Part shown: piece by piece, positions 9,104 to 17,303 of the stretch
Numbering within the stretch: the first letter of the stretch is position 1
How the letters are laid out: every line of letters begins with the position of its first letter
Source: an uncultured Acidobacteriota bacterium
Lineage (GTDB): Bacteria > Acidobacteriota > Vicinamibacteria > Marinacidobacterales > SMYC01
Length of the DNA stretch: 44,793 bases
Direction: 5' to 3'
NCBI GenBank assembly: GCA_947259165.1
Contig: CAMYKY010000023.1
Coordinates: 1 to 44,793, forward strand
Translations under genes and position numbers: made by a program
Notes under the pieces: model-generated
Told to the model about the DNA's origin: nothing
Seen by the model: only the letters and a program-made list of their open reading frames with translations
Databases searched by the model: none

Positions 9104-9994
9104 CTAAGCTTTCGGATGCGTTTTCCCGTATACGTCGAGTAGTCTCTGCGTCGATAGGTTCGTGTATTTCTGGGTTGTGGATAAGCTTTGGTGGCCGAGG
9201 AGCTCTTGGATCGACCTCAGGTCACAACCACGTTCGAGCAAGTGGGTGGCGAATGCGTGGCGGAGGCTATGGGGGGACAGGCTCGACTTGAGGGCGGCAT
9301 CTCGCAAGTAGCGCTCGAGGAGTCGTCTCACGCTTCTCGCGGTGAGTCGTCCACCGCGAGCGTTCAGGAACAAGGCGTCCGTGCCTCGTCCTCGTCGAAC
9401 GAGCTCGAGACGGTCGTGCAAGTAGAGCTCGATGGCTTCCGCGGCGACCTCGCCAAACGGCACAATGCGCTCCTTGCCTCCCTTGCCGAGGACGCGTACT
9501 AGCTTGCTGTCGCGGTCGAGTCGCGAGAGGTCGAGTGCGACGAGCTCACCGACACGCAACCCGGTGGCGTAGAGGAGCTCGAGCATTGCGCTGTCCCTCC
9601 GTCCGAGCTGGCTCGTTCCGTCCGGGCAGTCGAGAAGTCGCTCGACCTCGCTTTGTTCCATCCTCGGGGGGATCTTGTGGTCGAGGCGCGGAGTGGACAC
9701 CAAGCGTGCCGGATTCTGCTCAATCTTGCCTTCGCGGGTGAGGTAGCGGAAGAAAGTCCGGATGGAAGCCAGCTTGCGCGCGATCGACGCGCGGGCGATG
9801 CCTTGTTGGTGCAACTCCGCGAGAAATGCGCGGATGGCGAGCACGTCGATGTCGTCGAGGCGTTCGATTCCCAACGACTCGTCAATGAACTCGGCGAACT
9901 GAACGAGGTCCGAACCGTAATTCTTGACCGTGTGCGCGGAGAGCCCACGTCGGTGTTTCAAGTCCTCCAGAAATGCGTCGATGTCTTCCATCAT
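9104..9994 (-). CDS. xerC: Tyrosine recombinase XerC
   Basis: Site-specific recombinase that resolves chromosome dimers at dif, normally with XerD. The 297-residue form has the SAM-like core-binding domain (1-90; SAHTVKNYGSDLVQF, SIRTFFRYL) and the catalytic domain. Catalytic residues: Arg in ATGLRVGELVAL, Lys in VLGKGGKERIVPF, HSLRHAFATHLL (H-x-x-R), LGHQSLSTTQKY, and the nucleophile Tyr in the terminal TQKYTNL run. ATG at 9994 gives the usual N-terminus; ATG at 9991 and 10030 are in-frame alternatives. It belongs to the dprA-topA-trmFO-xerC cluster on this strand, here separated from trmFO by two extra genes. XerC rather than XerD is inferred from this neighbourhood. Confidence 0.9.
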   Translation of the reverse strand: MMEDIDAFLEDLKHRRGLSAHTVKNYGSDLVQFAEFIDESLGIERLDDIDVLAIRAFLAELHQQGIARASIARKLASIRTFFRYLTREGKIEQNPARLVSTPRLDHKIPPRMEQSEVERLLDCPDGTSQLGRRDSAMLELLYATGLRVGELVALDLSRLDRDSKLVRVLGKGGKERIVPFGEVAAEAIELYLHDRLELVRRGRGTDALFLNARGGRLTARSVRRLLERYLRDAALKSSLSPHSLRHAFATHLLERGCDLRSIQELLGHQSLSTTQKYTNLSTQRLLDVYGKTHPKA

Positions 9995-10103
9995 TTCGAG
10001 CTTGCCTGCCAATGGCGACGGTGCGCCCATCCAGAGGATCTCACAGCTGTCGGCGCCCTGGCGACTAGTGGCTGGAATGAGAAAGCTGAGTTACCATCAT
10101 CGT

Positions 10104-11984
10104 ATGCGCCAATGTTCGAAGTGTGGGCGCCGCTTTGCGGGCGGGGAGAGCGTCTGCCCCGATGACGGCGCGGTTTTAGCGGACACCGTTTCTTTTGAGG
10201 AGCAGGCGGTCGGCAAGACGCTCGACGGAAAATACCGCGTCGACGGCTTTCTCAAGCGAGGCGGCATGGGGGCGGTCTATCGCGGCACTCACGTGATGTT
10301 GAACAAGCCCGTGGCGATCAAGCTCATCAAGCCGGAGCTGGTCTCTTCCAGCGATGTGGTTCAGCGATTCTTGAGAGAGGCGCGGGCGGCGGCGCATCTG
10401 AGCCATCCGAATATCGTCACCGTGCACGATCTGGGTCAAACGGCCGACGGCACTCTCTACATCGCGATGGAGCTCGTCGACGGCAGCAGTCTCAAGGAGT
10501 TGATCGTCGCCGAGGGTGCTTGGGAGCCGAAGCGCGCGGTGCGTCTGCTCAAAGGCATCGGCAGTGCGCTCGCGCTCGCGCATCGTGAAGGCATCGTGCA
10601 TCGCGACCTGAAGCCGCAAAACATCATGGTCTCGCGCGACAGCAACGGCAACGAGATCCCAAAACTTCTCGACTTCGGCATCGCGAAAACGTTCGAGCCC
10701 ACGAGCCCTGCGCTGACGTCGACCGGGATGGTGCTCGGGACGCCTCACTACATGTCCGCCGAGCAAGCCAAGGGCCTGCCTGCCGACCAAAGAAGTGATC
10801 TGTACGCGCTCGGGGTGATCCTCTACGAAATGCTCGTAGGGAAGGTGCCCTTCGACGATACGTCGATACCGCAGATTCTCATCAAGCACCTCACCGAAAC
10901 GCCCAAGCCGCCTTCAGCGATGGGTGCGAACATACCCAAGGAGCTCGAGGCGGTCGTGCTGCGGTGCCTCGAAAAAGAGCCCGACAACCGCTATCAAAGT
11001 GCGGAAGAGCTAATGAGTGCCATGGACCGCGTGCCCGATACCGCCGTCATGAACGTGGCTGCGCCTACGATCGCGACCACACCGGACCTCGCGGTTACCG
11101 CGCCTGCGATCGAAGCATCCGCTGAGGTAGCGCGTGAGTCGACCATGGCGGGCGCTGCCGCGGCCGCACTGCCACCTATGCCGTCCGCGACCGCAACAGT
11201 GCGCGCCCATGAGGTGCGGGTGCCGCAAGGTGGCGCGGGTGCCGGCCGCTACATTCTTTTCGGAGTCGCGGGCGTTTTGCTCCTACTCCTGGCGTTGTTT
11301 TGGCTGCGCGGTAGCGCGGAGCCGCCGGGGCCCGCTCAAACCGCGGCCGCGGTCTCTGAGCCGCCGCCAACGGACGCCGCTGAGCCTGCTTCGGCTCCCC
11401 AGCCGGAGCCGCCGCCCGAGCCCGAACTGTCGGCACCGACGATCGTTCCAAGTACTCCGGTCGCTCCACAGGCTGAGCCTCCCTCCTCGGGATCGGAGCC
11501 GCCGCCCGTGGCGTCCGCTACACCCGCGCCTAGTGAAGTCGAGCCACAGGCAGCCGCTGCTCCGGTGCGGGAGCCGGAGCCGCCACCACCACCAGCGCTA
11601 CCCGAGATCCCCAAGGTCGGCGTAGCCTGTGACGGCGTTCGCGATGGGTGCGCTGCCTTGAGGTTTGCGATCGTCGAGGAATGTCGCAAGCAGGGCATAC
11701 CCATGGCGCGCCCGCCTCGGGGTGATGTAGTCGTCCAACTCGACGTCGAAGAAATCGAAGCGCGAAGCGAGCAACAGTTCGGAACGACCTTCGTCGTACG
11801 GACCTACTCGATTGAAGCCGGCGGGGGCTCTCCGCACTTGGATGAAGAGCTCGTGCTACCGCCGAAGATGATTAGCTTCGATGCTCGCCTCGGCCGCGAG
11901 AAGCTGCGAGAGCAGTCGCGCCTCATCGCGTCCGAGCTCGTCGACCAGATCCGCAAGTACTGGGGCACGAATCGCGGTCGTTAG
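10104..11984 (+). CDS. Zn-ribbon Ser/Thr protein kinase with one membrane helix and extracytoplasmic domain
   Basis: Transmembrane signalling kinase, 626 residues. Order: N-terminal zinc ribbon with CSKCG and a CPDDG half-site (residues 4-22); kinase domain (about 37-300) with KRGGMGAVYRG, VAIKLIK, HRDLKPQN, LDFGIAK and GTPHYMSAEQ, all catalytic residues intact; an Ala/Pro/Thr linker; one membrane helix (about 381-400, ILFGVAGVLLLLLALFWL); a ~115-residue Pro/Ala/Glu-rich spacer; and a ~120-residue C-terminal domain I do not recognise, starting VGVACDGVRDGC. ATG at 10104 begins directly at the zinc ribbon. A TACCAT hexamer at 10092-10097 would put the transcript start at the ATG, so the mRNA may be leaderless. 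Divergent from xerC, convergent with the CsgG-like gene. Confidence 0.87.
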   Translation: MRQCSKCGRRFAGGESVCPDDGAVLADTVSFEEQAVGKTLDGKYRVDGFLKRGGMGAVYRGTHVMLNKPVAIKLIKPELVSSSDVVQRFLREARAAAHLSHPNIVTVHDLGQTADGTLYIAMELVDGSSLKELIVAEGAWEPKRAVRLLKGIGSALALAHREGIVHRDLKPQNIMVSRDSNGNEIPKLLDFGIAKTFEPTSPALTSTGMVLGTPHYMSAEQAKGLPADQRSDLYALGVILYEMLVGKVPFDDTSIPQILIKHLTETPKPPSAMGANIPKELEAVVLRCLEKEPDNRYQSAEELMSAMDRVPDTAVMNVAAPTIATTPDLAVTAPAIEASAEVARESTMAGAAAAALPPMPSATATVRAHEVRVPQGGAGAGRYILFGVAGVLLLLLALFWLRGSAEPPGPAQTAAAVSEPPPTDAAEPASAPQPEPPPEPELSAPTIVPSTPVAPQAEPPSSGSEPPPVASATPAPSEVEPQAAAAPVREPEPPPPPALPEIPKVGVACDGVRDGCAALRFAIVEECRKQGIPMARPPRGDVVVQLDVEEIEARSEQQFGTTFVVRTYSIEAGGGSPHLDEELVLPPKMISFDARLGREKLREQSRLIASELVDQIRKYWGTNRGR

Positions 11985-12008
11985 CGTCCCCCGCCCGTCG
12001 CCCAGTCC

Positions 12009-12032
12009 GTCGACCGAGTGGAACCGGTCGAC
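12009..12032. terminator. Hairpin between convergent genes, followed by a GAAGGCR heptamer tract
   Basis: GTCGACC (12009-12015) and GGTCGAC (12026-12032) form a 7-bp stem with a ten-base loop, between the kinase stop (11984) and the CsgG-like stop (12072). A short tandem GGAAGGC/AGAAGGC tract follows at about 12037-12060. A bidirectional terminator role is inferred from position only; there is no T-run. Confidence 0.4.
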
Positions 12033-12071
12033 GTCCGGAAGGCGGAAGGCAGAAGGCAGAGAGCTACGTAG

Positions 12072-12977
12072 TTATTGCTTTCTAACCGTGTTTTTGGCAC
12101 TCGCGGTGCCAGTGAAGGTCATGATCGAAAAACGATCCTGGACCTCGACGACCTCGCCGCTGCCAATCTGGCTTTCATCCACGCCCAGCACTTGTCCGGT
12201 GTCCGGGTCGACGAGCGCTTCGCCCAGCGAGAAGACGTCGTAGCGGTCGCCGACCTGAATGCCCGACATCGTCCCCATGTTGAGCCAGGCACGATTGCCT
12301 TCGACTTTGATGATCTTGCCTTCGGTGCCACCCATGGAGCCGCCGGCGACCAGTTTGTTCAGACCTTTGTGGGCCTCGAACGCTTTGACGACTGCCTCGG
12401 ACGCTTTTTCGAGCGCCTCGCTCGCGATCCCCCATTCGTCCTCGCGACTGAGGCTCGCGCCCTTCACGAAGCCGCCGCCTTTTTTGACGTCACCTTCGGC
12501 TGAGACAGCGACGATCCGCTCCGCAGTCGTCGTGTCGATGAGCCTCAGGTTGATTTTGGCTTCGGCCTTTGTGTAGCTTCCGCCGATCCCGCCAAAGCCG
12601 CCTTTCGTGGTGTTGATGGCGAACTTGTCGATGCCACCGGTAATGATGTACTTGATACCCAGCACCTGGCCGACTTTGGCCGCCGTCTGCTGATCCAAAG
12701 CTCCGGAGGTGGAGAGTCCCTGCTCCTTTAATACGAGGTCGAGCTTCTCTCGCTCGATGACGCTGAAGCGCGACGAGAGCATGTCGCTTTCAGAAAAGGC
12801 GGTGTCGATGTTGTTGCGCGCCGCGGGGCCGAGGTCGTTGTAGAACCACCAGCTTTGTTGCGCGTTATTCTCGAAATCCCAGATCGCAACTCGAATCTTG
12901 CCTTGTGCTTCGAGGGTCGACGGACCGATCATGCACACGATAGCGAGAGCTCCGACGAGCCGGAAGAGCGCTTTCAT
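12072..12977 (-). CDS. CsgG/curli-assembly-like exported protein
   Basis: 301 residues with an N-terminal signal peptide (cleavage about residue 25, after TLEA; no lipobox Cys, unlike E. coli CsgG). Residues about 27-190 match the CsgG fold: VAIWDFENN, FSVIEREKLDLVLKEQGLS, KVGQVLGIKYIITGGI, and AEAKINLRLIDTTTAERI. Residues about 215-301 look like the FlgT C-terminal-type small beta domain (GKIIKVEGNRAWLNMG, VDPDTGQVLG). A strong Shine-Dalgarno (AGGAGG) lies ahead of the ATG. Without the lipidation Cys and without csgA/B/E/F nearby, it may be a periplasmic adaptor rather than a curli pore. Role unknown. It sits inside the trmFO-xerC interval. Confidence 0.8.
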   Translation of the reverse strand: MKALFRLVGALAIVCMIGPSTLEAQGKIRVAIWDFENNAQQSWWFYNDLGPAARNNIDTAFSESDMLSSRFSVIEREKLDLVLKEQGLSTSGALDQQTAAKVGQVLGIKYIITGGIDKFAINTTKGGFGGIGGSYTKAEAKINLRLIDTTTAERIVAVSAEGDVKKGGGFVKGASLSREDEWGIASEALEKASEAVVKAFEAHKGLNKLVAGGSMGGTEGKIIKVEGNRAWLNMGTMSGIQVGDRYDVFSLGEALVDPDTGQVLGVDESQIGSGEVVEVQDRFSIMTFTGTASAKNTVRKQ

Positions 12978-13087
12978 TTCTGATCCTCCTTCGCCTCCAG
13001 TCTGGAAGCGGTCTAACGATGTACGACCTTATGTTGCGTTAGAGTTTCTTGGTGAGTGTCGAGATGCCAATACCCGCAACGAAACAC

Positions 13088-13105
13088 CCCAGCGTTCGCG
13101 CTGGG
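13088..13105 (-). terminator. Perfect hairpin downstream of trmFO
   Basis: CCCAGCG (13088-13094), a four-base loop, CGCTGGG (13099-13105): a 7-bp stem that lies 32 bases beyond the trmFO stop in the direction of transcription. On the minus strand it is followed by GTGTTTC, a weak T-rich tail. Candidate terminator separating trmFO from the CsgG-like gene. Confidence 0.5.
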
Positions 13106-13136
13106 AACCTCTTGTTGTGCGGGGGGGATTCGTCTA

Positions 13137-14462
13137 CTAAAAGACTACCACATTGTGGTCGTTCGTAAAACGTTCCAGCTCGCGCAGCGCGCGTTCAACC
13201 GTTGCGTCTCTGCGAGCACGTCGATTTCGTACCGGTGGCTCGAAGGGGGGAAAGAGTCCGAAAGAGATGTTGGTCGGTTGGTAGTTCTCGGCTTCGGCGT
13301 TGGCGATGTAGTGGCAGAGCGCTCCCAGTGCACAAGTCCGAGGGGGTACTCGCGTCGGCAGACCCAAAGCGATGTCAGCGGCGTTGCGACCTGCGAGGAG
13401 CCCCGAAGCCGCCGACTCTGTGTAGCCTTCGACTCCCGAGATCTGACCTGCGAAGAACAACGTCTCCCGTCGTCGGGTTTGGAACGTGGGAAGCAAGACG
13501 CTCGGCGCGTTGATGTACGTGTTCCGGTGGATCATGCCAAAACGAGAGAACTCCGCTTTCTCGAGTCCGGGAATCAATCTCAGAATCCGTTTCTGCTCGC
13601 CCCACTTCAGCTGGTTTTGGAAGCCGACCACGTTGTAGAGAGTCGCCGCGAGATTGTCTTGTCGGAGCTGCACCACGGCGTACGCGTCGTTTCCGGTTCT
13701 GGGGTCGGGGAGACCCACGGGTTTCATAGGGCCGAACCTCAACGTGTCGACGCCGCGCGATGCCATTACTTCGATCGGAAGGCAACTTTCGAAATACACG
13801 CCCTTGTCCACTTCGTGAATGTCGATCGTTGATGCTTCGAGAAGCGCATCATAGAAGCGTTGGTAATCGTCCCGGTTCATCGGACAATTGATGTAGTCGT
13901 CGCCTCCCTTGCCGTAACGAGAGGCGCGAAACGCAGTGTCGAAATCGATCGTGTCGACCTCGACGACAGGGCTCACCGCATCGTAAAAGTAGAGATGGTC
14001 GCTTCCGGTGAAGTCGCGGATCGAGCTCGAAAGCGATTCCGATGTCAAAGGGCCAGTCGCGAGCACGACGATACCGTCTTCGGGGATCGCGTCGACTTCC
14101 TCCCGAATGACTCGGATCGACGGTGAAGACTCGATGGCGTCGGTAATTCTTTGCGAAAACGCGTCGCGGTCGACAGCGAGAGCCTGACCTGCAGGCACGC
14201 GGCTCGCCTCAGCGGCTTCCATGACGAAAGAGCCGAGCCGCCGCATCTCCTCCTTGAGAAGACCGTGGGCGTTGCCGAGATTGTCGGAGCGAAGCGAATT
14301 GCTACAAACGAGCTCGGCAAACCGATCGGTGCGATGTACTGGAGTCGGTTTCGTGGGCCGCATTTCGAAGAGCCGAACCGCAACGCCGCGAGCCGCGATC
14401 TGCCACGCCGCCTCGACTCCCGCAAGCCCCGCCCCAATAACCGTAACTTCGGCGTCGCTCAC
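13137..14462 (-). CDS. trmFO: Methylenetetrahydrofolate--tRNA-(uracil-5-)-methyltransferase
   Basis: FAD- and folate-dependent enzyme that makes 5-methyluridine at tRNA position 54 (T-loop). The 441-residue length is typical. FAD-binding glycine motif VIGAGLAGVEAAWQIA at the N-terminus; family signatures EMRPTKPTPVHRTD, ELVCSNSLRSDN (catalytic Cys), YFDAVSPVV-like YFYDAVSPVVEVD, and GQISGVEGYTESAASGLLAG near the C-terminus. Lies between topA and the CsgG-like gene on the same strand, matching the conserved dprA-topA-trmFO order. The 111 bases separating it from topA are almost entirely a hairpin repeat. Confidence 0.95.
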   Translation of the reverse strand: MSDAEVTVIGAGLAGVEAAWQIAARGVAVRLFEMRPTKPTPVHRTDRFAELVCSNSLRSDNLGNAHGLLKEEMRRLGSFVMEAAEASRVPAGQALAVDRDAFSQRITDAIESSPSIRVIREEVDAIPEDGIVVLATGPLTSESLSSSIRDFTGSDHLYFYDAVSPVVEVDTIDFDTAFRASRYGKGGDDYINCPMNRDDYQRFYDALLEASTIDIHEVDKGVYFESCLPIEVMASRGVDTLRFGPMKPVGLPDPRTGNDAYAVVQLRQDNLAATLYNVVGFQNQLKWGEQKRILRLIPGLEKAEFSRFGMIHRNTYINAPSVLLPTFQTRRRETLFFAGQISGVEGYTESAASGLLAGRNAADIALGLPTRVPPRTCALGALCHYIANAEAENYQPTNISFGLFPPFEPPVRNRRARRDATVERALRELERFTNDHNVVVF

Positions 14463-14476
14463 GAAACTAATTTACA

Positions 14477-14564
14477 GCGCAAAGACGCGAAGGCGCCAAG
14501 ACGCAAAGATAAACCCCTTGATGAATGGGTCTTTGCGACTTTGCGTCTTGGCGCCTTTGCGTTG
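14477..14564. repeat. Hairpin-element family 1 (GCAAAGRCGC arms), copy 1
   Basis: The left arm (14477-14508) and right arm (14531-14564) are built from degenerate GCAAAGACGC/GAAGGCGCC units and are complementary. The core AAGGCGCCAAGACGCAAAG (14490-14508) is matched exactly by 14539-14557. The loop is about 22-30 bases. It lies between topA and trmFO. A second copy is at 42980-43077. Confidence 0.85.
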
Positions 14565-14573
14565 AAAAAGCAG

Positions 14574-17036
14574 TCACGCTTTCGCAGGCTCCGCTTCCTG
14601 GACTGCCTCTTCCCGGGTTTGTTTGAAAGAGCAGCCGTCCTGTGTGCACGCGATGTGGGGACCGTCGCGCTTCGTGGTCTTTTCGAACACCACTGGAAAC
14701 CCGCATTCGGGACACGGCTCTTTCACCGGCAGGTACCAGCTGGTGAAGTCGCAGTTCGGGTATTCGCTGCATCCGTAAAACAGCTTCCCGCGGCGAGAGC
14801 GTCGCTCCACTACTTGTCCCGGGCAGTTCTCCTTGGGGCAGGCGACCCCGACTTCCTTTTGCTTGATGTACTTGCACTCCGGGTAGGCGCTACACGCAGT
14901 GAACTCGCCGTAGCGACCGTGCTTGATAACCAGCTGGTTCTTGCACTTGGGGCATTTCTCCTCGAGCAGCTGATCCTTTTTCGTCTCGAGGCTTCCGTCT
15001 TCGCCGCGCAGAATCCGCCGGGTGTTTTTGCAATCGGGGTAGCCCGAGCACGCCAAAAACTGGCCGTATCGGCCTTTCTTCAGCACCATCGGCCGCTCGC
15101 ACTTTTCACAGTTTTCGTTTTGGAATGCGTCCGGGTCGGCAGATTCTTTGTCCTGATAGTTTTGGATCTCTCGCGTATTGCGGCAGTCTGGATAGCCCGA
15201 GCACGCTAGAAAATGGCCGAAGCGTCCCCACTTGATGACCATGGGCTTGCTGCATTTGTCGCACACCTCTTCGGTGGCGATCTCCATGGCTTTGACGTTG
15301 GTCATGTTCTCTTTGGCTTGTTCGAGATCTTTGCTGAACTTCTTGTAAAAATCGTCGATGGTCGTGAGGTAGTTCGCGCGCCCTTCCTCGATCTCGTCGA
15401 GGAGCTCCTCCATCCGTGCGGTGTAGGCGGTTTCCATGATGTCCGCGAAACTTCCCAACAACAGGTCGGTGACGAGAAACCCAAGCTCGGTCGGGACGAA
15501 CTTCTTCTCGGTTTTGTTGACGTACTCGCGGTCCTGGAGAACGGACAGGATGCTGGCGTAGGTACTCGGGCGTCCGATGCCTTTCTCCTCCAGCTCTTTG
15601 ACGAGCGAAGCCTCGGTGAATCGAGGCGGTGGTTGCGTGAAGTGTTGTTCGGGCTTGAGCTCGAGTAGCTTGAGAATCTCTCCCTCGCTCAGGGGCGGGA
15701 GCTGTTTGGCCGTGTCGGCTTTGGCCGTCGTCTCCTTGTCGTCGTCCTTCTTCGACAGGTCCTCGTCCTTACCCTCTTCGTACAACGCGAGGAACCCGTT
15801 GAATTTCAGCACCGATCCGCGGGCTCGCAGGGTGTATCGGCCGGCCTTGATCTCCGCGATGGTCTCGTCGAAGACGGCCGGAGGCATTTGAGAAGCGACG
15901 AAGCGGTTCCAGATGAGCCGGTAGAGCTTGAGCTCGTCTCGGTCGAGGTACGCGGACACCGATTCGGGATCGCGAAACGATGACGTGGGACGGATCGCTT
16001 CGTGAGCGTCTTGGGCGCCCTTCTTGCTCTTGTACACGTTGGGCTTGGCCGGGAGCATCTGCTCGCCGAAGCGTTCTTGGATATATTGACGCACTTCGGT
16101 GAGGGCCTCGTCAGCGGTCCGTGTCGAGTCAGTGCGCATGTAGGTAATGAGACCGATGGGTCCTTCCTTACCGAGCTCGATCCCCTCGTAGAGACGTTGC
16201 GCCACCATCATCGTCCGCTTTGCAGTGAAGCCGAGCTTTCGGGCTCCTTCCTGCTGGAGCTTACTCGTGATGAACGGGGGTACCGGATTCCGTCGGCGCT
16301 CCTTCGCGGTGACCTTGGCGACGCCGAATTCCGCTTTCTCGAGGTCCGCGACGATCGCCATCGTCGTCGCTTCGTCTTTCAGCTCAGCGTTTTTGCCGTC
16401 TACCTTTGCCAGCTTGGCTTCGAACGGTGGCGGCGATTTGCCTTCGAGGTTCGTATGGAGCGACCAATATTCTTCCTTTTGGAACGCCTGGATCTCCCGC
16501 TCCCGCTCGCACACGATGCGAAGCGCGACCGACTGGACGCGTCCTGCCGAGAGCCCGCGCCGCACCTTCTCCCACAAAAGCGGTGAAATCTGGTACCCGA
16601 CCAACCGATCGAGTACACGACGGGCTTGTTGAGCGTCGACCTTGTCTTTGTCGATCTCGAGCGGATTCTGGATGGCTTCCTGGATGGCCTTTTTTGTGAT
16701 TTCGTTGAACAAAATCCGGTGGACTTTGCCTTTTTTGCCATCGAGCTCTTCCGCGAGGTGAAAGCTGATCGCTTCGCCCTCGCGGTCCGGGTCAGGTGCG
16801 AGATAGATGGCCTCGGCCTTTTTCGCCTCGGCCTGCAATTCCGTCAAGATCTTTCTCTTCTTGGGAATCACGACGTAGTCGGGGGCGAACCCATGCTCGA
16901 CGTCGACGCCGAGCTTACTCTTGGGCAGGTCGCGGACGTGTCCCATCGAGGCGCGCACGATGTAGTTGCGCCCGAGGAACTTGTTGATGGTCTTCGCCTT
17001 TGCGGGTGATTCGACGATGACTAGTGATTTCGCCAT
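14574..17036 (-). CDS. topA: DNA topoisomerase I (type IA)
   Basis: Relaxes negative supercoils by transient single-strand breakage. 820 residues. TOPRIM domain at the N-terminus (SLVIVESPAKAKTI; acidic triad region DPDREGEAI), active-site tyrosine in GLITYMRTDS, then the C-terminal Zn-finger region with five Cys-rich modules (starting CDKCSK, CEKCER, CPKCKN, CPKENC, CPECGF); the first three keep the GRxGxFxACSxYPxC pattern. An acidic/Lys low-complexity insert (DEDLSKKDDDKETTAK) interrupts the middle. ATG at 17036 gives the canonical start; the open frame extends upstream but only through the hairpin repeat. Second gene of the dprA-topA-trmFO group. Confidence 0.96.
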   Translation of the reverse strand: MAKSLVIVESPAKAKTINKFLGRNYIVRASMGHVRDLPKSKLGVDVEHGFAPDYVVIPKKRKILTELQAEAKKAEAIYLAPDPDREGEAISFHLAEELDGKKGKVHRILFNEITKKAIQEAIQNPLEIDKDKVDAQQARRVLDRLVGYQISPLLWEKVRRGLSAGRVQSVALRIVCEREREIQAFQKEEYWSLHTNLEGKSPPPFEAKLAKVDGKNAELKDEATTMAIVADLEKAEFGVAKVTAKERRRNPVPPFITSKLQQEGARKLGFTAKRTMMVAQRLYEGIELGKEGPIGLITYMRTDSTRTADEALTEVRQYIQERFGEQMLPAKPNVYKSKKGAQDAHEAIRPTSSFRDPESVSAYLDRDELKLYRLIWNRFVASQMPPAVFDETIAEIKAGRYTLRARGSVLKFNGFLALYEEGKDEDLSKKDDDKETTAKADTAKQLPPLSEGEILKLLELKPEQHFTQPPPRFTEASLVKELEEKGIGRPSTYASILSVLQDREYVNKTEKKFVPTELGFLVTDLLLGSFADIMETAYTARMEELLDEIEEGRANYLTTIDDFYKKFSKDLEQAKENMTNVKAMEIATEEVCDKCSKPMVIKWGRFGHFLACSGYPDCRNTREIQNYQDKESADPDAFQNENCEKCERPMVLKKGRYGQFLACSGYPDCKNTRRILRGEDGSLETKKDQLLEEKCPKCKNQLVIKHGRYGEFTACSAYPECKYIKQKEVGVACPKENCPGQVVERRSRRGKLFYGCSEYPNCDFTSWYLPVKEPCPECGFPVVFEKTTKRDGPHIACTQDGCSFKQTREEAVQEAEPAKA

Positions 17037-17090
17037 GGGATTAGTGTAGCTAAATGTTCGGGATCCGCAAATCGGTGTCGGAAAACGGCC

Positions 17091-17303
17091 TCCGGCGATC
17101 GGTGATCGGCGTTCGGCATTCGGTTGGTGCTCGTTTGAAGGCAATCTCTTTTTCTCGGCCACCGCGCCTCGGTGAAGGGTCTAGCGTGGCCGGAGGCTGG
17201 CTGCCACTTCGAGGCGCAGCATTGTGAGACATACGTCCAAGTCCAGACGAGTACGGCAACGAATGCCGAATGCCGATAGCCGAGAGCCGATCACCGATCA
17301 CGG
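17091..17303 (+). repeat. Hairpin-element family 2, copy b
   Basis: Left array at 17091-17126 (GATCGGTGATCGG, GTTCGGCATTCGG). Conserved core 17128-17178: CTCGTTTGA, GGCAATCTCTTTTT, GCGCCTCGGTGAAGG. A nested GCGCCTCG/CGAGGCGC pair, the blocks TTGTGAGACAT (17223-17233) and AGACGAGTACG, then the right array 17257-17303, which is the complement of the left array with one extra unit. It separates dprA from topA and would be transcribed with them. The right arm supplies the dprA stop codon. Confidence 0.85.

Noticed and set aside
9924..10103. Longer N-terminus for the Zn-ribbon kinase
   Set aside because: The extension overlaps xerC antisense and has no domain; ATG 10104 begins at the zinc ribbon.
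13137..13832. Long plus-strand open frames opposite trmFO, topA and lpxC
   Set aside because: These are antisense shadows of high-GC coding sequence with strong homologues on the other strand.
14477..14564. Repeat arrays as CRISPR
   Set aside because: No regularly spaced identical repeats with unique spacers and no cas genes; units are contiguous and degenerate.
17037..17162. In-frame N-terminal extension of topA
   Set aside because: It reads through the hairpin repeat and adds low-similarity residues; ATG 17036 gives the canonical MAKSLVIVESPAKAK start.
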